Below are positions 9,601 through 18,304 of a stretch of 64,000 bases of DNA, piece by piece. Location: assembly GCA_002482845.1 (NCBI GenBank), contig DLGT01000024.1:1-64000 (forward strand), in the 5' to 3' direction. Each line of letters starts with the position of its first letter. The first letter of the stretch is position 1. The stretch is from Saprospiraceae bacterium UBA7687. GTDB taxonomy: Bacteria; Bacteroidota; Bacteroidia; Chitinophagales; Saprospiraceae. The notes beneath the pieces are model-generated. The model saw only the letters and a list, made by a program, of their open reading frames with translations, was not told where the DNA came from and searched no databases. The translations under genes and the position numbers were made by a program.

Positions 9601-10631
9601 TCTTGATCTTGTTTTGAATCTCTATATGCTTCTCTTGCGGCGTCTTTTGCTTCTCTTTCTTTAAGTTTTTCAGCTTGGTCTAGTTCGTCAGCTTCGTCAT
9701 AGGACTTGATGATTTCTTTGACAAGCCTGTGTCTTACCACGTCTTCAGCACTAAGGAATAGCTGGCCTATACCGTCTATGGGTGCTAAAATATTTAAGGC
9801 TTTTCTCAAACCTGACTTCTGATGGCCTGGTAGATCTATCTGAGATAAATCTCCTGTGATGATGGCTTTTGCAGAAGGTCCTATTCTTGTGAGAAACATC
9901 TTTATTTGCGTCGTTGTACAGTTTTGTGCTTCATCTAATATAATAAAGGCATGGTCCAAGGTACGTCCTCTCATAAATGCGAGTGGAGCAACTTCGATGA
10001 TTCTATTAGTGATCAGAAAATTGAGTTTTTCAGCTGGCAGCATATCGTCAAGTGCATCATATAATGGTCTCAAATATGGATCTACTTTTTCTTTCATATC
10101 ACCAGGAAGAAAACCAAGGTGTTCACCAGCTTCTACAGCTGGACGGGTTAATATGATTTTTTTGACCAATTTTGACTTTAATGCTCTGATCGCAAGTGCC
10201 ATTGCAGTATAGGTTTTGCCAGTTCCGGCAGGACCTATGGCAAATACGATATCATTGGCTTCACTACATTCTACTAGAAGCTTTTGGTTTTTAGTCTTGG
10301 CTTTGATAGGTTGGCCATTTTTACCATATACAATGACACCACCTGCTGAGTGTTGACTTATTTTATTATCAGCAGCATGGTCACTCACTAAGAGATCTTC
10401 TACTACTTGGGTACTAAAATCATGTTTCTCTTGAATCATTCTGATCATGATCTCTAATTTGGTTTTGACTTCATCAGTACCTTTTTTGTCGCCTTTCAGT
10501 TTTACTTGATTACCGCGTGATGTGATCTGAATTTCGGGATATGCCTTCTTTAATAAATTTAACTTTGCGTTGTTTTCACCGTATAGATCTAGTGGGTCAA
10601 TGCCCTCGATGGTTAAAATTATTTCGCTCAA
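9597..10631 (-). CDS. PhoH-family ATPase
   Basis: A PhoH-like P-loop NTPase of the single-domain PhoH/YbeZ type, a family linked to RNA metabolism and often found with the ybeY RNase gene. The 344-residue protein has an N-terminal region resembling a KH-like fold (about 1-100), Walker A GPAGTGKT at 133-140, Walker B FIILDEAQN at 229-237 and the conserved ITGDLSQIDLPG downstream. The C-terminal 35 residues are highly charged (Glu/Lys/Asp/Gln-rich). No ybeY is visible here. It is the first gene of the transcript with osmC and aroA; its start faces the divergent SAM hydrolase-like gene across 194 bases. Confidence 0.93.
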   Translation of the reverse strand: MSEIILTIEGIDPLDLYGENNAKLNLLKKAYPEIQITSRGNQVKLKGDKKGTDEVKTKLEIMIRMIQEKHDFSTQVVEDLLVSDHAADNKISQHSAGGVIVYGKNGQPIKAKTKNQKLLVECSEANDIVFAIGPAGTGKTYTAMALAIRALKSKLVKKIILTRPAVEAGEHLGFLPGDMKEKVDPYLRPLYDALDDMLPAEKLNFLITNRIIEVAPLAFMRGRTLDHAFIILDEAQNCTTTQIKMFLTRIGPSAKAIITGDLSQIDLPGHQKSGLRKALNILAPIDGIGQLFLSAEDVVRHRLVKEIIKSYDEADELDQAEKLKEREAKDAAREAYRDSKQDQE

Positions 10632-10825
10632 TATTTAACTTTTGTTTGATGATGTTTAAAACGGTTTATGATACAAATAATACTAAATTACACATTACTG
10701 AATTATATATTGTAAATAATTATAATATATAAATATTTCTTCATTTCTTTGCACACAAATATTGGACTTTATTTGAAATTCTGATAGTGATGTGCGATAA
10801 ATTTTAAAAAAATAACGTCTTTTTA

Positions 10826-11596
10826 ATGCAAATTGTTTCTTTGACCACGGATTATGGTACAAAAGATTATTATGTAGCTGAGCTGAAAGCATCCATCTTG
10901 ACAAGCAAAAATGATTTTTCTATCATTGACATCAGCCACGAAACCGACAGATACGACATCGTACAGGCAGCATTTTATGTTTCTAATGCTATTAAATCAT
11001 TTCCTGATGAATCGATACATGTCATCGCTGTCAATTGTAACTACAAAAGAAAAAGTGAGTATATTTGTTTTGCAAAAGATGGACATTTTTTTATTGGTCC
11101 CAATAATGGTGTATTTTCGCTGATCTTTGACGATTTAGACGAAGAAAAGATATATCTTATAAATCCGCCCAATCCTGACATTACATCTGTTAATGCCATT
11201 TTTGCGCACGCTACTGCCTACTTAGGACACGGTTTGCCAATAGAGGAGATAGGTCCAAAAGTGGCCAACTTTAATAAAAAACTTGTGATCCAACCTGTTA
11301 TCACTTCCAATCAAATAAGGGCTACCATCATTCACATTGATCACTTCGAAAATGTCATAGTCAATCTTAAAAAAGATCACTTCGAAAAAGTGCGCAATGG
11401 ACGTAGTTTTGCTTTATACTACAAACAAAATGATCCTATCACCTTCCTGTCCAAAGATTATGGTGATGTTTCCATTAGCGATCCATTAGCATTTTTTAAC
11501 TCTTCTGGTTATCTTGAGATCGCTATGAATATGGACAAAGCAAGTTCCATGCTCAATCTCTTCAAAAATGAAATGATACAGATAAACTTCTATTAG
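10826..11596 (+). CDS. SAM hydrolase (S-adenosyl-L-methionine hydroxide adenosyltransferase family)
   Basis: A DUF62-family protein, 256 residues. Characterised members hydrolyse S-adenosylmethionine to adenosine and methionine; the fold is shared with fluorinase and chlorinase. The N-terminus SLTTDYGTKDYYVAELKA carries the conserved TDxG...D...K segment; ISHETDRYDIVQAAFYV, HVIAVN and the hydrophobic-ring GPNNGVFSL are also typical. IHIDHFENVIVNL in the C-terminal domain matches the family's DxFGNxxTN-like block. I see no halogenase-specific insertion. The next gene starts directly after the TAG stop, so the two are co-translated. Confidence 0.9.
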   Translation: MQIVSLTTDYGTKDYYVAELKASILTSKNDFSIIDISHETDRYDIVQAAFYVSNAIKSFPDESIHVIAVNCNYKRKSEYICFAKDGHFFIGPNNGVFSLIFDDLDEEKIYLINPPNPDITSVNAIFAHATAYLGHGLPIEEIGPKVANFNKKLVIQPVITSNQIRATIIHIDHFENVIVNLKKDHFEKVRNGRSFALYYKQNDPITFLSKDYGDVSISDPLAFFNSSGYLEIAMNMDKASSMLNLFKNEMIQINFY

Positions 11597-11890
11597 ATGA
11601 TCACAAGAATAGTAAGGCTTAGTTTTCATCCACAACATATAGAAACATTTTTGGGCGTATTTGCCGATTCTAAAAATGATATAAGAGCTTTTGAAGGTTG
11701 TGAATATTTGGCGCTTATGCGAGACCAAGATCAGCACAATGTGTACTACACACATAGCAAATGGTTATCTGATGAGGCACTTCAAGAATATAGAAAATCA
11801 ACTTTATTTCAAACCACTTGGGCAAAAACTAAGAAACTTTTTAATGATAAACCATTGGCTTATTCACTTTGGACGGTGGAAGTGGTGTGA
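11597..11890 (+). CDS. Antibiotic biosynthesis monooxygenase (ABM)-like small protein
   Basis: A 97-residue protein with the shape of a single ferredoxin-like ABM domain. It starts with a beta strand (TRIVRLSFHP), has a helix ending near DIRAFEGCEYLALM, a second strand with YYTHSKWLSDEALQEYRKS, and a terminal FQTTWAKTKKLF. The GCEY/WLSDEAL pattern is common in the ABM/YgiN group, which includes quinol monooxygenases and many proteins of unknown role. The ATG follows the previous stop with no gap. Whether it is enzymatic is not visible. Confidence 0.72.
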   Translation: MITRIVRLSFHPQHIETFLGVFADSKNDIRAFEGCEYLALMRDQDQHNVYYTHSKWLSDEALQEYRKSTLFQTTWAKTKKLFNDKPLAYSLWTVEVV

Positions 11891-12569
11891 TAATGTTACT
11901 ATAAAGAGATTTAAGATAGTAATAAATCTTCACAATTAACCAAAGATTTAGCTATAATTTTCAGAATGCATTCTTGTATTAAGTCTTTTAAGTAGGTTTA
12001 AATTTGGCAATTCTTATATTTTTATGTTTATAGTCAAATATCTGGTCACCTGATCAATAAATAATTTCTTTAGCCTACTATTTTTTATAATTGTAAGTAA
12101 AAAAGTTAACATATTGATTGTCAAATTTATAACCAAATCCATGCTCTTAATTCAAATGTTACTTTATCTATTTTTATAATATAATTTAGTTAAAATTAAA
12201 ATAATTGAGAGTTTATTGAAACTTTTGCTTTATTTTGCGTCTTTATTAGACAATAAGCTTGATCATTTTAAGTTTAATGTTGGATAAAAAGAGAATCAAA
12301 ATACTTTATCATGCAGATATTTGACATATTGATTGTATTCATGGCAGGAGGAATAAATTATATTTCTTTTGGTAATAAATATATAAACAAAAATGTCAAG
12401 CCAACATTTACAATATCTGACAGAGAGCGTTTAAACAATGCTTTGCCTGTATTTAAGTTTAGATTCTAATAGTTTAAACCCACCTTTTTCTATTTTCAAG
12501 ACCCGATTGTTTATTTAATATTCCTAGTCTATAGGATACTTTTACGTTATTAAAAAGATCAAAAGGCGT
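11891..12569. other. 679-base gap, mostly without recognisable features
   Basis: Very AT-rich DNA between the ABM-like gene and aroB. It holds one possible small ORF (12311-12469). I see no RNA gene, strong hairpin or clear promoter pair. Confidence 0.5.
12311..12469 (+). CDS. Possible small ORF, 52 residues
   Basis: ATG at 12311 opens 52 codons ending in TAA. The product starts with a hydrophobic stretch (IFDILIVFMAGGI), then a polar Asn/Lys-rich middle and a basic end (FKFRF). It stands alone in a 679-base gap. The composition is not obviously non-coding, but there is no family match I recognise and no promoter I can assign. It may be chance, a remnant or a real small protein. Confidence 0.22.
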   Translation: MQIFDILIVFMAGGINYISFGNKYINKNVKPTFTISDRERLNNALPVFKFRF

Positions 12570-12578
12570 TTGAAAAAT

Positions 12579-13634
12579 ATGAAATTTATTGATTGTACAA
12601 ATTACCAAATCCATTTTAATGATTGGAAAGCATTCGAAGGAGCACTTTTAAATATGAATCCATCGACATGTTTTATCATTGTAGATGAGAATACAGAAAA
12701 ATTCTGCCTACACATCTTACTTGAGCACGTAGATATCACTTGTCAGATCATAAAAATCCCTTCAGGAGAGCAAAACAAAACCTTAGAAACTTGTCAGTTC
12801 GTTTGGACCAAACTTATGCAAAAAAGTGCCGATAGACATTCTGTCGTGATTAACTTAGGTGGCGGAGTCATTGGGGATTTAGGAGGTTTCTGTGCAGCTA
12901 CATATATGAGAGGCATTCGTTTTATCCAAGTACCCACTACATTATTGAGTCAAGTAGACGCTTCGATAGGTGGCAAACTAGGTGTAGATTTGATGGGATT
13001 TAAAAATATGGTGGGTGTAATCAAAGACCCTTCTTATGTTTTTATATTTACTTCATTTTTAAAGACGCTAGATACTGATCAGATAAGAAGTGGATATGCT
13101 GAGCTTCTCAAACATGGGTTAATAGCAGATAAAAAAGCATGGTCTATCCTTTCTAAAGTAGGCGATGTGACGACTTTAGATTTTGACCAATTGGTTTATG
13201 ATTCTGTTTTGATAAAAAAAGGTGTGACAGAAAAGGATCCTAATGAAAAAGGGTTGCGCAAAATTTTAAACTTTGGTCATACCATAGGACATGCTGTAGA
13301 ATCATATTGGATGGATAGTAAATCCCCACTTTTGCACGGAGAAGCAATTGCTATAGGTATGGTCAGCGAATCTTACTTATCATATCGAATAGGGAATATC
13401 ACGGAGACTGAATTATTTGATATTCGAAATACGATCACCAGAATCTATGGACATAACCCAAAATATCTTAAACCAAAAGAAGAACTAATCGCCTTAATGC
13501 GTAGTGACAAAAAAAACTACAATGGAGCCATTAAGTTTGCATTACTAGAAAATGTAGGTCATGCATGCTACGATGTGGAAGTAGATAATGATGTGATAGA
13601 AGACAGTTTTTTATTTTATAAAGAGCGAATTTGA
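12579..13634 (+). CDS. aroB: 3-dehydroquinate synthase
   Basis: Converts DAHP to 3-dehydroquinate, the second shikimate pathway step, using NAD+ and a divalent metal. About 351 residues, the usual size. Clear family blocks are SGEQNKTLETC, the NAD-binding GGGVIGDLGGFCAATYMRG, VPTTLLSQVDASIGGKLGVD, and metal-ligand regions SGYAELLKHGLI, NFGHTIGHAVES and LHGEAIAIGM. I took ATG at 12579; a TTG three codons earlier (12570) is an alternative. aroA lies on the opposite strand at 7.9-9.2 kb, so the pathway genes are not in one operon. Confidence 0.96.
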   Translation: MKFIDCTNYQIHFNDWKAFEGALLNMNPSTCFIIVDENTEKFCLHILLEHVDITCQIIKIPSGEQNKTLETCQFVWTKLMQKSADRHSVVINLGGGVIGDLGGFCAATYMRGIRFIQVPTTLLSQVDASIGGKLGVDLMGFKNMVGVIKDPSYVFIFTSFLKTLDTDQIRSGYAELLKHGLIADKKAWSILSKVGDVTTLDFDQLVYDSVLIKKGVTEKDPNEKGLRKILNFGHTIGHAVESYWMDSKSPLLHGEAIAIGMVSESYLSYRIGNITETELFDIRNTITRIYGHNPKYLKPKEELIALMRSDKKNYNGAIKFALLENVGHACYDVEVDNDVIEDSFLFYKERI

Positions 13635-13865
13635 ATCTCTTGAAAGGGAATTTCGACTTAAGTTTTTTGTAGATATTTTGTTTACAAATGATTAAATTGT
13701 CGTAACAATGTAAATTGACATAATTTTTAAATCATTTATTTGCGGCTTTTGTTACTAAGTTGTACTTTGCAACACATATTGATGGATGCGTTAGGATAAG
13801 TATTGTTTCGTTTATCCATCAAAGTGTGCTGAATATGACAATTTTAACTAATTAAAAATAAACAG

Positions 13866-16800
13866 GTGAGTAGATTCGCTTTTATATTTTTGAATCTTAT
13901 AGCTGTTTTTGCCGTTTCTGGTCAAAGCATTAATACTGAGTTTGGTAAAAACCGAGTACAGTATCATGATGATTTTAATAATTGGTGGCAATATGAAACA
14001 CCAAATTTTATTACCTATTGGTATGGGAAAGCTCGTTTTATCGCCCAACCAGTAATACAATTAGCTGAAATAGATCATGATGAGATCCAAAAAGTATTAG
14101 AGCATCGCATTAATGATAAAATAGAAATCATCGTTTATGTAGATGTTTCAGACCTAAAACAAAGTAATATAGGTACGGAGGAATCATTTACAAACAAAAC
14201 GGGCGAAACAAAAATAGTAGGAAATAAGATGTTTGTTTATTTTGATGGAAATCATCAGAATTTGAGACAAAAGATCAAAGAAGGGATAGCAACAGTCTAT
14301 TTTAACAATATGCTTTTTGGGTCTAATCTTCAGGAAATCATTCAAAATGCCGTTTTAATGAATATACCTGAATGGTACAAACAAGGTGTAGTGGCTTATT
14401 CTGGATCTAGTTGGAATCATCTGATCGAAGACGAACTCAGAGATATTTGGGCTAGAAAAGAAAAATTTAGAAATTTTGATAAATTAGCTGAAGAACATCC
14501 TAGGGTTGCTGGCCATTCTTTTTGGTTTTATATTGAACAAAATTATGGTAAATCAGCTATTTCAAATTTACTATATCTGACTAAAATAAGCCGCGGTACA
14601 GAAAATAGTTTTGAGTACATTCTGAATGCCAATCTCACAACACTTAAGGAAGATTGGAAGAATTTTTACAGCCAATATTATGTAGAAGAAGAAGGTAAGT
14701 TTGTGCCCAATGCTGCGGATTCAGAAATAAGACTATCTAATAAAAAATATTCGCCTATCAGCAATATAAAATTGAGCCCCGATGGAAGCAAATTGTTATA
14801 TTCTTATAATGATCAAGGTAAGCTAAGAGTTGTAATCCGAGATTTGACCACGGGCAAAGAAAAACGAATATTAAAGTATGGGTATAAAAATGTATTCCAA
14901 GAAACTGATTATAACTATCCAATTTTGGCATGGCATCCTACAAAACAAGAAGTAAGCATATTGTACGAACATAGAGATGTCATAAAGCTCATGAAATACA
15001 ATATCACTAAAGATGAAAAAATGGAACAACTTATCCCAACAGATTTCCAGAGAATCTATTCGATGAGTTATATAGATGATTTGGATTATGTATTTTCAGC
15101 TAGTTTGGATGGTTTTTCAGACTTATACCACTATAAATCAAAGAATCGAAATTATTTCCGTCTCACCAATGATTTCTATGATGATCTTCATGCTGAATAT
15201 ATTACTTACAAGGGTAAGAAAGGGATGCTTTTTAGCTCTAATCGCGCTACAGATACCCTTCTAGACCTTCGACTGGATACGATATTGCCTGTAGACAATT
15301 TTGATATTTTCTTTTTACCATTTGATGAGAAAAAAATGGAGAGAATTACAAATACAACCTATACTAGTGAAATGTTTCCATACTTAATGGATGATAATCA
15401 TATCGCTTATTTAGCTGATGCATCTGGGATAAATAATACTTATATCTATGATATTGAAAAAAATATTTCTTATCCACTATCTAATCTTGATAGAAACATC
15501 ATAAGACATCATAGCATATCTAATCAAAACACATATGCCACAACCTACTACAAAGACGGTATGTATAAGTTTTTTATAGAAAATAAAGATGTCAATACCA
15601 AGGTCTCACCAAATAGAACCCAAACACGTGGTGGCAGTGATAGTAATCCCCTAATAATATCAACACCTGCTGCGACTCAAGAATTGCCTAAAACAAAGGT
15701 AATAGAGCCTGGATTTTTATTCCAAAGTAATTTTCTTGACCCTCAAAATATTGAGCCTGTAAGAAGTAAATTGAGTAATGATGCACCTTCAGTCTTGAAT
15801 ATTAATGTCAAACAAAATTCAGAAATCACCAAAAGGGTAGAACCGTATAATAACACGAGAGCTTATACCGCAAACAAACGTTTTGCCCTTAATAACATTA
15901 CCACCAAAATGGACAATGATATTTTGTTTGAAGGCTTAGAAAGTTATACTGGCGATAGGCAACAATTGCTTACGACACCATTAGGGATTCTATTTAAGGC
16001 AAATATTGAAGACTTATTTGAAGATTATTTAGTAGTAGGCGGTGTCAGGATTCCCACGACATTTATGGGATCAGAGTATTTTTTGGTGTTTGATAATAAG
16101 AAATCTAGAATTGATAAGAGAATAGCATTGTATAGGAAGTCAAATAAGTATAACAATGCCCAAAATCCTAATAACAATTTTCTTACAAGATCCAAAAAAA
16201 CAACACTGCTGGGTCTTTACCAAATAAAATATCCTTTTGATATTTATCGTAGTATCAGAGCGACGGGATCATTGCGTTTAGATAGATTTTTGCAGCTAAG
16301 CACAGAAAATAGTTCTTTTTTATCTCCAGCAGTGAATGAAAAAAGGGTTAGTCTAAAATTAGAATATATTTTTGACAACACGTATGATGCCGCAATGAAT
16401 ATTAAACATGGTACGAGATACAAAATATATGTAGAAGCTATCAATCAATTTGATATGCAAGTTATTGATGGTTTTAGCTTTGATCCTTCACTTGGGTTTA
16501 CAGGCATTATTGGTTTTGACGCAAGACATTATATTCCTGTATTAAGCAAATCAGTGCTGGCCATTAGAGCTGCGGGAGCAACTTCCATTGGATCCCAAAA
16601 AATGCTATATTATCTTGGTGGAATGGAAAACTGGTTGTTGCCTAAGTTTGATAATAGTATTCCAGTACCTGACGATGCTGATTTTGCTTATAAAGCCAAT
16701 GCTTTTCAGTTACGTGGTTTCGACAATAATATTAGAAATGGCGGAACGTATGTATTGACAAATACTGAATTAAGGATTCCATTTTTTCAATATTTGTTAG

Positions 16801-17105
16801 GAAAGAATCGAGGATCTACCTTCTTTAGAAATATGCAGCTTGTAGGTTTTTATGACGCAGGACTTGCATGGCATGGTACATCACCTTTCGGTCCAGAGAA
16901 TCCTCTGAATAGTGTCACGGTGACTAGTCCACCTTTAATAAATTTGGAGATAGAATACTTCAGAGATCCTCTTGTTATGGGTTATGGATTAGGTTTGCGT
17001 ACTCAATTTCTTGGATATTTTATCAAAGGAGACTATGCTTGGGGAATAGAAACAAGAGAAGTACAAAAACCTAAATTCTATTTAAGTATAGGAATGGATT
17101 TTTGA
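13866..17105 (+). CDS. Outer-membrane fusion: peptidase-MA-like region, TolB-like propeller, Omp85-type barrel
   Basis: A 1079-residue exported protein of uncertain function. It starts with GTG at 13866; the first 20 residues (MSRFAFIFLNLIAVFAVSGQS) form a signal peptide. Residues about 25-285 resemble the gluzincin peptidase-MA-like fold (NIPEWYKQGVVAYSG near 170), but no HExxH is visible and the usual Glu of the PEWxxEG motif is Gln, so catalysis is doubtful. Residues about 290-580 hold TolB/WD-type repeats such as SNIKLSPDGSKLLYSYND. The end (about 700-1079) resembles a bacterial surface antigen barrel, with AFQLRGFDNN matching the Omp85 RGF motif, TNTELRIPFF and a terminal aromatic (IGMDF). 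The domain calls are by eye. Confidence 0.7.
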   Translation: MSRFAFIFLNLIAVFAVSGQSINTEFGKNRVQYHDDFNNWWQYETPNFITYWYGKARFIAQPVIQLAEIDHDEIQKVLEHRINDKIEIIVYVDVSDLKQSNIGTEESFTNKTGETKIVGNKMFVYFDGNHQNLRQKIKEGIATVYFNNMLFGSNLQEIIQNAVLMNIPEWYKQGVVAYSGSSWNHLIEDELRDIWARKEKFRNFDKLAEEHPRVAGHSFWFYIEQNYGKSAISNLLYLTKISRGTENSFEYILNANLTTLKEDWKNFYSQYYVEEEGKFVPNAADSEIRLSNKKYSPISNIKLSPDGSKLLYSYNDQGKLRVVIRDLTTGKEKRILKYGYKNVFQETDYNYPILAWHPTKQEVSILYEHRDVIKLMKYNITKDEKMEQLIPTDFQRIYSMSYIDDLDYVFSASLDGFSDLYHYKSKNRNYFRLTNDFYDDLHAEYITYKGKKGMLFSSNRATDTLLDLRLDTILPVDNFDIFFLPFDEKKMERITNTTYTSEMFPYLMDDNHIAYLADASGINNTYIYDIEKNISYPLSNLDRNIIRHHSISNQNTYATTYYKDGMYKFFIENKDVNTKVSPNRTQTRGGSDSNPLIISTPAATQELPKTKVIEPGFLFQSNFLDPQNIEPVRSKLSNDAPSVLNINVKQNSEITKRVEPYNNTRAYTANKRFALNNITTKMDNDILFEGLESYTGDRQQLLTTPLGILFKANIEDLFEDYLVVGGVRIPTTFMGSEYFLVFDNKKSRIDKRIALYRKSNKYNNAQNPNNNFLTRSKKTTLLGLYQIKYPFDIYRSIRATGSLRLDRFLQLSTENSSFLSPAVNEKRVSLKLEYIFDNTYDAAMNIKHGTRYKIYVEAINQFDMQVIDGFSFDPSLGFTGIIGFDARHYIPVLSKSVLAIRAAGATSIGSQKMLYYLGGMENWLLPKFDNSIPVPDDADFAYKANAFQLRGFDNNIRNGGTYVLTNTELRIPFFQYLLGKNRGSTFFRNMQLVGFYDAGLAWHGTSPFGPENPLNSVTVTSPPLINLEIEYFRDPLVMGYGLGLRTQFLGYFIKGDYAWGIETREVQKPKFYLSIGMDF

Positions 17106-17106
17106 T

Positions 17107-18207
17107 TTATAACTCATTTACAATACCTTCTTTTTCTAGTCTTTTTCTTTCACGAAGCGTTACAAACCAATTTGGAATAATAATAACACCTGCTATCAGA
17201 TAAGAGTAATATCCGATCAATCTCCAAACTAATGCTATCAATGCTGCAAGTCCAATGGGAATATAATCTGTAAAAAACCCACCAAATAAAAATTCAGCTA
17301 CTCCAGCAGCGCCAGGTGTAGGACTAAACGCTTCTATAGTATGCATGGCTATAGACCGAGCAAAAATAATGAAGTTGTCATATGGAGTGGAGTCGTAGTC
17401 TGCTACAAATGCTATGATAAGACAGTTGATAGCTATAAATCTCACCGTCCAAGCTCCCATAGTACAACCAAATGTTTTTAAGAAAAAACTAGCTGGTTTT
17501 TGTTGTATTTCTTTGGCTGATGTCACCACATCATAAGCAGTATTGCGCAATTCTGTTCTAAACCTTTTCAGCAATGGAAACCTACTTACCACAATTAACA
17601 GCCTTTTTATAGCGACTGGATTGATGAATAGGCCATAAAAGAAAATGGACCCATAGATCCCCATAAACCCTAATACGGTAAGAAAGGTAATACCGTATCC
17701 ATCTATGTCACTAAATTCGACCATACCTGGTCGGATCATAATAGGACCTATAGATAAATACAAAACTATCAATGCACATACAAAAAACATCGTATCTATC
17801 ACCATGGTGTAAAGGACAACTGATATAGATTTTGCACCTGATAGTTTTTCTTGTGCTAATAGGAAAAATGCAACACCTGCACCACCGACGCTAGTCGGAG
17901 ATACCGCTGTGGAAAATTCCCAAATGACAATTAGTTGGATTGCTTTTAGCCAAGAAAATGCATATCCAGTTGCAATTCTTAATCTCCATGCATAGAATAA
18001 ATGCCTAAGCACATACATGAATACTGCCATCAAGATCCAAAAGATAGTATGGGCACTTTTATCAAGTTTGGCGAGCTCAGAGACATCAAGTTGTCTACTC
18101 ATCAACCAAACGACCACACCAATACCAATGATTGTCGGTAGAAAAATTTTGGAAAGTTTCAGATTTTCCAATACAGACTTAATGTCTTGATCTTTATGTG
18201 TAGACAC
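17107..18207 (-). CDS. YbhN/UPF0104-like membrane protein (LPG synthase transmembrane-domain family)
   Basis: A 366-residue inner-membrane protein with about eight hydrophobic helices, of the family sharing the transmembrane domain of lysylphosphatidylglycerol synthases. The repeated family motifs SPTSVGGAGVAFFLLAQE and SPTPGAAGVAEFLFGGFF are both present. The soluble C-terminal aminoacyl-transferase domain of MprF is absent, so it is a flippase/permease-like or glycolipid-related member rather than a lysine transferase. It starts with GTG at 18207, and is convergent with the preceding gene (1 base apart). It ends the minus-strand polysaccharide block and may act on the same lipid-linked glycans; this is inference. 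Confidence 0.82.
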   Translation of the reverse strand: MSTHKDQDIKSVLENLKLSKIFLPTIIGIGVVVWLMSRQLDVSELAKLDKSAHTIFWILMAVFMYVLRHLFYAWRLRIATGYAFSWLKAIQLIVIWEFSTAVSPTSVGGAGVAFFLLAQEKLSGAKSISVVLYTMVIDTMFFVCALIVLYLSIGPIMIRPGMVEFSDIDGYGITFLTVLGFMGIYGSIFFYGLFINPVAIKRLLIVVSRFPLLKRFRTELRNTAYDVVTSAKEIQQKPASFFLKTFGCTMGAWTVRFIAINCLIIAFVADYDSTPYDNFIIFARSIAMHTIEAFSPTPGAAGVAEFLFGGFFTDYIPIGLAALIALVWRLIGYYSYLIAGVIIIPNWFVTLRERKRLEKEGIVNEL

Positions 18208-18304
18208 CTATTTATTTTTAAATTAAATTACCAACTTGAACCATGATGCTTGAATAAATGTTGCTGAATTTTTTCTGTAGAAATTAGAATAATGATGTTT
18301 ATTA

